Under the pieces are notes generated by a model that was not told the DNA's origin, did not search any database, and saw only the letters and a program-made list of their open reading frames with translations. A stretch of 7,404 nt of DNA from Ruminococcus flavefaciens (lineage in GTDB: Bacteria; Bacillota; Clostridia; Oscillospirales; Ruminococcaceae): NCBI GenBank assembly GCA_002350065.1, contig DEDQ01000082.1, positions 454 through 7,857 on the forward strand, in the 5' to 3' direction. Made by a program: the position numbers and the translations under genes. Shown here piece by piece: positions 5,529 through 7,404 of this stretch; within the stretch, counting starts at the first letter, position 1, and each line of letters opens with the position of its first letter.

Positions 5529-5638
5529 GGTGATATCCTCCTTTTTGAGTTACAGGGCGGAGGTGTTTGACAGAGCGTAGCTGTGTCACCCACGGATCCG
5601 GCTGATGATTAGCCAATCCCTTTCGTTTTTATATCTCT
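5529..5638 (-). promoter_or_regulatory. structured 5' leader with anti-Shine-Dalgarno, possible translational switch
   Basis: The 110-nt leader, read on the minus strand, can form a hairpin GGATTGGCT/AGCCGGATCC (5594-5619, one bulged G and one G-U pair) and a second hairpin GACACAGC/GCTCTGTC (5569-5587, one C-C mismatch). The second sits inside a helix CGTGGGTG/CACCTCCG (5587-5594 with 5558-5565). The CCTCC in that helix (5559-5563) can instead pair with the GGAGG of the ribosome binding site (5537-5541). Mutually exclusive pairings of this kind are typical of riboswitch-like translational control. The sequence does not match any riboswitch class I can recall. The pairings were drawn by eye without energy calculation. 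Confidence 0.45.
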
Positions 5639-5644
5639 TGGTAA

Positions 5645-5673
5645 ATTGTAACACTAAATATACGATTTGTCAA
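5645..5673 (-). promoter_or_regulatory. SigA promoter of the dockerin-CotH gene
   Basis: On the minus strand, -35 TTGACA (complement of 5668-5673), 17-bp spacer, -10 TACAAT (complement of 5645-5650) with an upstream TG (extended -10). The start is predicted at an A near 5638. No good SigK-type promoter (AC at -35, CATAnnnTA at -10) was found here, so the gene appears to be a vegetative one. Confidence 0.82.
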
Positions 5674-5706
5674 TAATTATTTGAGAAATTCGCAATTATT
5701 GGTATA

Positions 5707-5737
5707 AAAGCGCCTTATATAGCTAAAAAGGGGCTTT
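5707..5737 (-). terminator. weak intrinsic terminator of sigK
   Basis: On the minus strand AAAGC-c-CCTT (5728-5737) pairs with AAGG-c-GCTTT (5707-5716), with one C-C mismatch and an 11-base loop, then TTTT. The stem begins inside the last sigK codons and the stop codon (5723-5725) is in the loop. It is modest in strength, so some readthrough toward the CotH-domain gene is possible. Confidence 0.45.
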
Positions 5738-6406
5738 GTCGTACATTTTTTTCAGCTTCTGGATAGCTTTCTTTTCGATGCGCGACACATATGAGCGCGA
5801 GATGCCGAGCTTTTCGGCGGTCTCATTCTGGGTGTGAGGGGAAGTCCCGTAGAGCCCGTAGCGGTAGATGATTATCTCGGTCTCGCGCTGGTCAAGGGCT
5901 GAATCAAGGAAGCGGTAGAGCTGCTTTGAGCGGATAGTGAGCTCTACCTGCTCGTGAATATCCACACCGTCGTCGATGAGGTCTATGAGGGACATGGTAT
6001 TGCCGTCCTTGTCGGTCTCGACGGGCTCGTTTATGTATATGTCTCCGGCGGACTTCTTTGCAGCCCTGAAGCTCATCAAAACTTCGTTTTCGATGCATCT
6101 GCTGGCGTATGTAGCGAACTTGGCTCCCTTGCTGTAATCGAAGGAGGAAACAGCCTTTATGAGTCCGATAGTCCCGATAGAGATGAGTTCGTCCTGCTCG
6201 GCAGGAGTCTGAGCGTATTTCTTGACGATGTGCGCCACGAGACGCAGATTGTGCTCGATGAGCTTGTTTTTTGCAGCCTTGTCGCCCTGTGACATCTTTA
6301 TGAAGCAATCCTCCTCGTCCTTTTTTGAGAGCGGACGCGGGAAAACGCTGGTATTGTCAACGTGCAGAGCGAAAAATAGCAGGTCTTTGAGCAATTTAAG
6401 TAACAT
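5723..6406 (-). CDS. sigK: RNA polymerase sporulation sigma factor SigK
   Basis: A 227-residue sigma-70 family protein that resembles Bacillus SigK closely along its length. Residues 1-20 (MLLKLLKDLLFFALHVDNTS) resemble the hydrophobic pro-sequence that in Bacillus is removed by the SpoIVFB protease, and VFPRPLS (21-27) matches the residues just after it. Region 2 is clear: LIEHNLRLVAHIVKKY (49-64), DELISIGTIGLIKAVSSFD (72-90) and the -10 recognition part KFATYASRCIENEVLMSFR (96-114). Region 4 has LDQRETEIIIYRYGL (171-185) and a helix-turn-helix, AEKLGISRSYVSRIEKKA (197-214). SigK directs late mother-cell transcription, including spore coat genes. The frame is continuous, with no skin-type insertion. 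The start is the ATG at 6406, eight bases after GGAGG; a GTG three codons earlier overlaps that site and is rejected. It is divergent from ligA. Whether this organism sporulates cannot be told from here. Confidence 0.9.
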   Translation of the reverse strand: MLLKLLKDLLFFALHVDNTSVFPRPLSKKDEEDCFIKMSQGDKAAKNKLIEHNLRLVAHIVKKYAQTPAEQDELISIGTIGLIKAVSSFDYSKGAKFATYASRCIENEVLMSFRAAKKSAGDIYINEPVETDKDGNTMSLIDLIDDGVDIHEQVELTIRSKQLYRFLDSALDQRETEIIIYRYGLYGTSPHTQNETAEKLGISRSYVSRIEKKAIQKLKKMYDKAPF

Positions 6407-6434
6407 TTCTGGCACCTCCGGTATTAGTCGGGAT

Positions 6435-6465
6435 ATTATATGCCGGAGAGCTTGAACAATATTTC
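6435..6465 (-). promoter_or_regulatory. SigE-like promoter of sigK
   Basis: On the minus strand GAAATATT (complement of 6458-6465) is followed after 15 bp by CATATAAT (complement of 6435-6442). The Bacillus SigE consensus is roughly KMATATT, 14-15 bp, CATACAMT; the -10 here differs by one base. Bacillus sigK is transcribed by SigE, so this fits. No TTGACA-like box is suitably placed for SigA. The predicted start near 6428 gives a leader of about 20 nt. Confidence 0.55.
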
Positions 6466-6472
6466 ATATCAG

Positions 6473-6501
6473 TTGATATTTTTTACAGCTTGTGCTATAA
6501 T
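6473..6501 (+). promoter_or_regulatory. SigA promoter of ligA
   Basis: -35 TTGATA at 6473-6478, 17-bp spacer, -10 TATAAT at 6496-6501 with TG upstream (extended -10). The start is predicted near 6508, giving a leader of about 43 nt. It is back-to-back with the sigK promoter; the two -35 elements are 7 bp apart. Confidence 0.82.
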
Positions 6502-6517
6502 ATATCCATGCCGTTGA

Positions 6518-7404
<887 letters not shown>

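Noticed and set aside
5529..5638. Assignment of the CotH-gene leader to a known riboswitch such as c-di-GMP or cobalamin.
   Set aside because: I looked for the conserved core bases of common classes and did not find them, so it is only called a structured leader.
5723..6406. A skin-type element or recombination scar in sigK.
   Set aside because: The reading frame is continuous and all sigma regions align in order, with no repeat or recombinase nearby.

Overview
The window looks like a chromosomal segment of a gut or rumen Firmicute close to Ruminococcus. The main reasons are a secreted protein ending in a type I dockerin (a cellulosome docking domain), an intact sporulation sigma factor of the SigK type, strong SigA-type promoters (TTGACA or a near match, 17-bp spacer, TATAAT-like -10) in front of most genes, and AGGAGG-type ribosome binding sites. 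I see no insertion sequence, integrase, CRISPR array, tRNA or rRNA. The genus is an inference from gene content, not a database match.

Left part (1-1450): the first codons of an exported protein run off the left edge on the minus strand, with its own promoter. Next comes a minus-strand membrane protein with a zinc-peptidase-like HEYAH motif (DUF3810 type). Its consensus promoter has the -35 box inside the loop of the terminator of the gene upstream.

Centre-left (1450-2870): a minus-strand pair, TetR-type regulator then GNAT acetyltransferase, 9 bp apart. Divergent from it is a 67-residue DUF1858 protein with a CxxC redox motif. One 56-bp imperfect palindrome lies between them. It holds two extended-minus-10 promoters, one per direction, whose -10 boxes overlap by two bases. 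Each -35 box lies in an operator-like repeat built on TGACA-nn-TGTC. I infer that the TetR protein controls both directions from this element. A bidirectional terminator separates the DUF1858 gene from the convergent gene that follows.

Centre (2868-5673): a large minus-strand gene encodes an 886-residue secreted protein: signal peptide, lamin-tail domain, chitobiase-like beta domain, CotH kinase domain, InlB-like beta repeat and C-terminal dockerin. It has a consensus promoter and a 110-nt structured leader containing an internal anti-Shine-Dalgarno segment, arranged like a translational switch.

Right part (5707-7404): sigK on the minus strand, uninterrupted, with a pro-sequence-like N-terminus and a SigE-like promoter; and divergently the start of ligA (NAD-dependent DNA ligase), cut by the right edge. 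The most noteworthy signals are the symmetric promoter-operator, the leader of the dockerin-CotH gene, and a late sporulation sigma gene next to a CotH-domain gene that appears to serve the cell surface rather than a spore coat.
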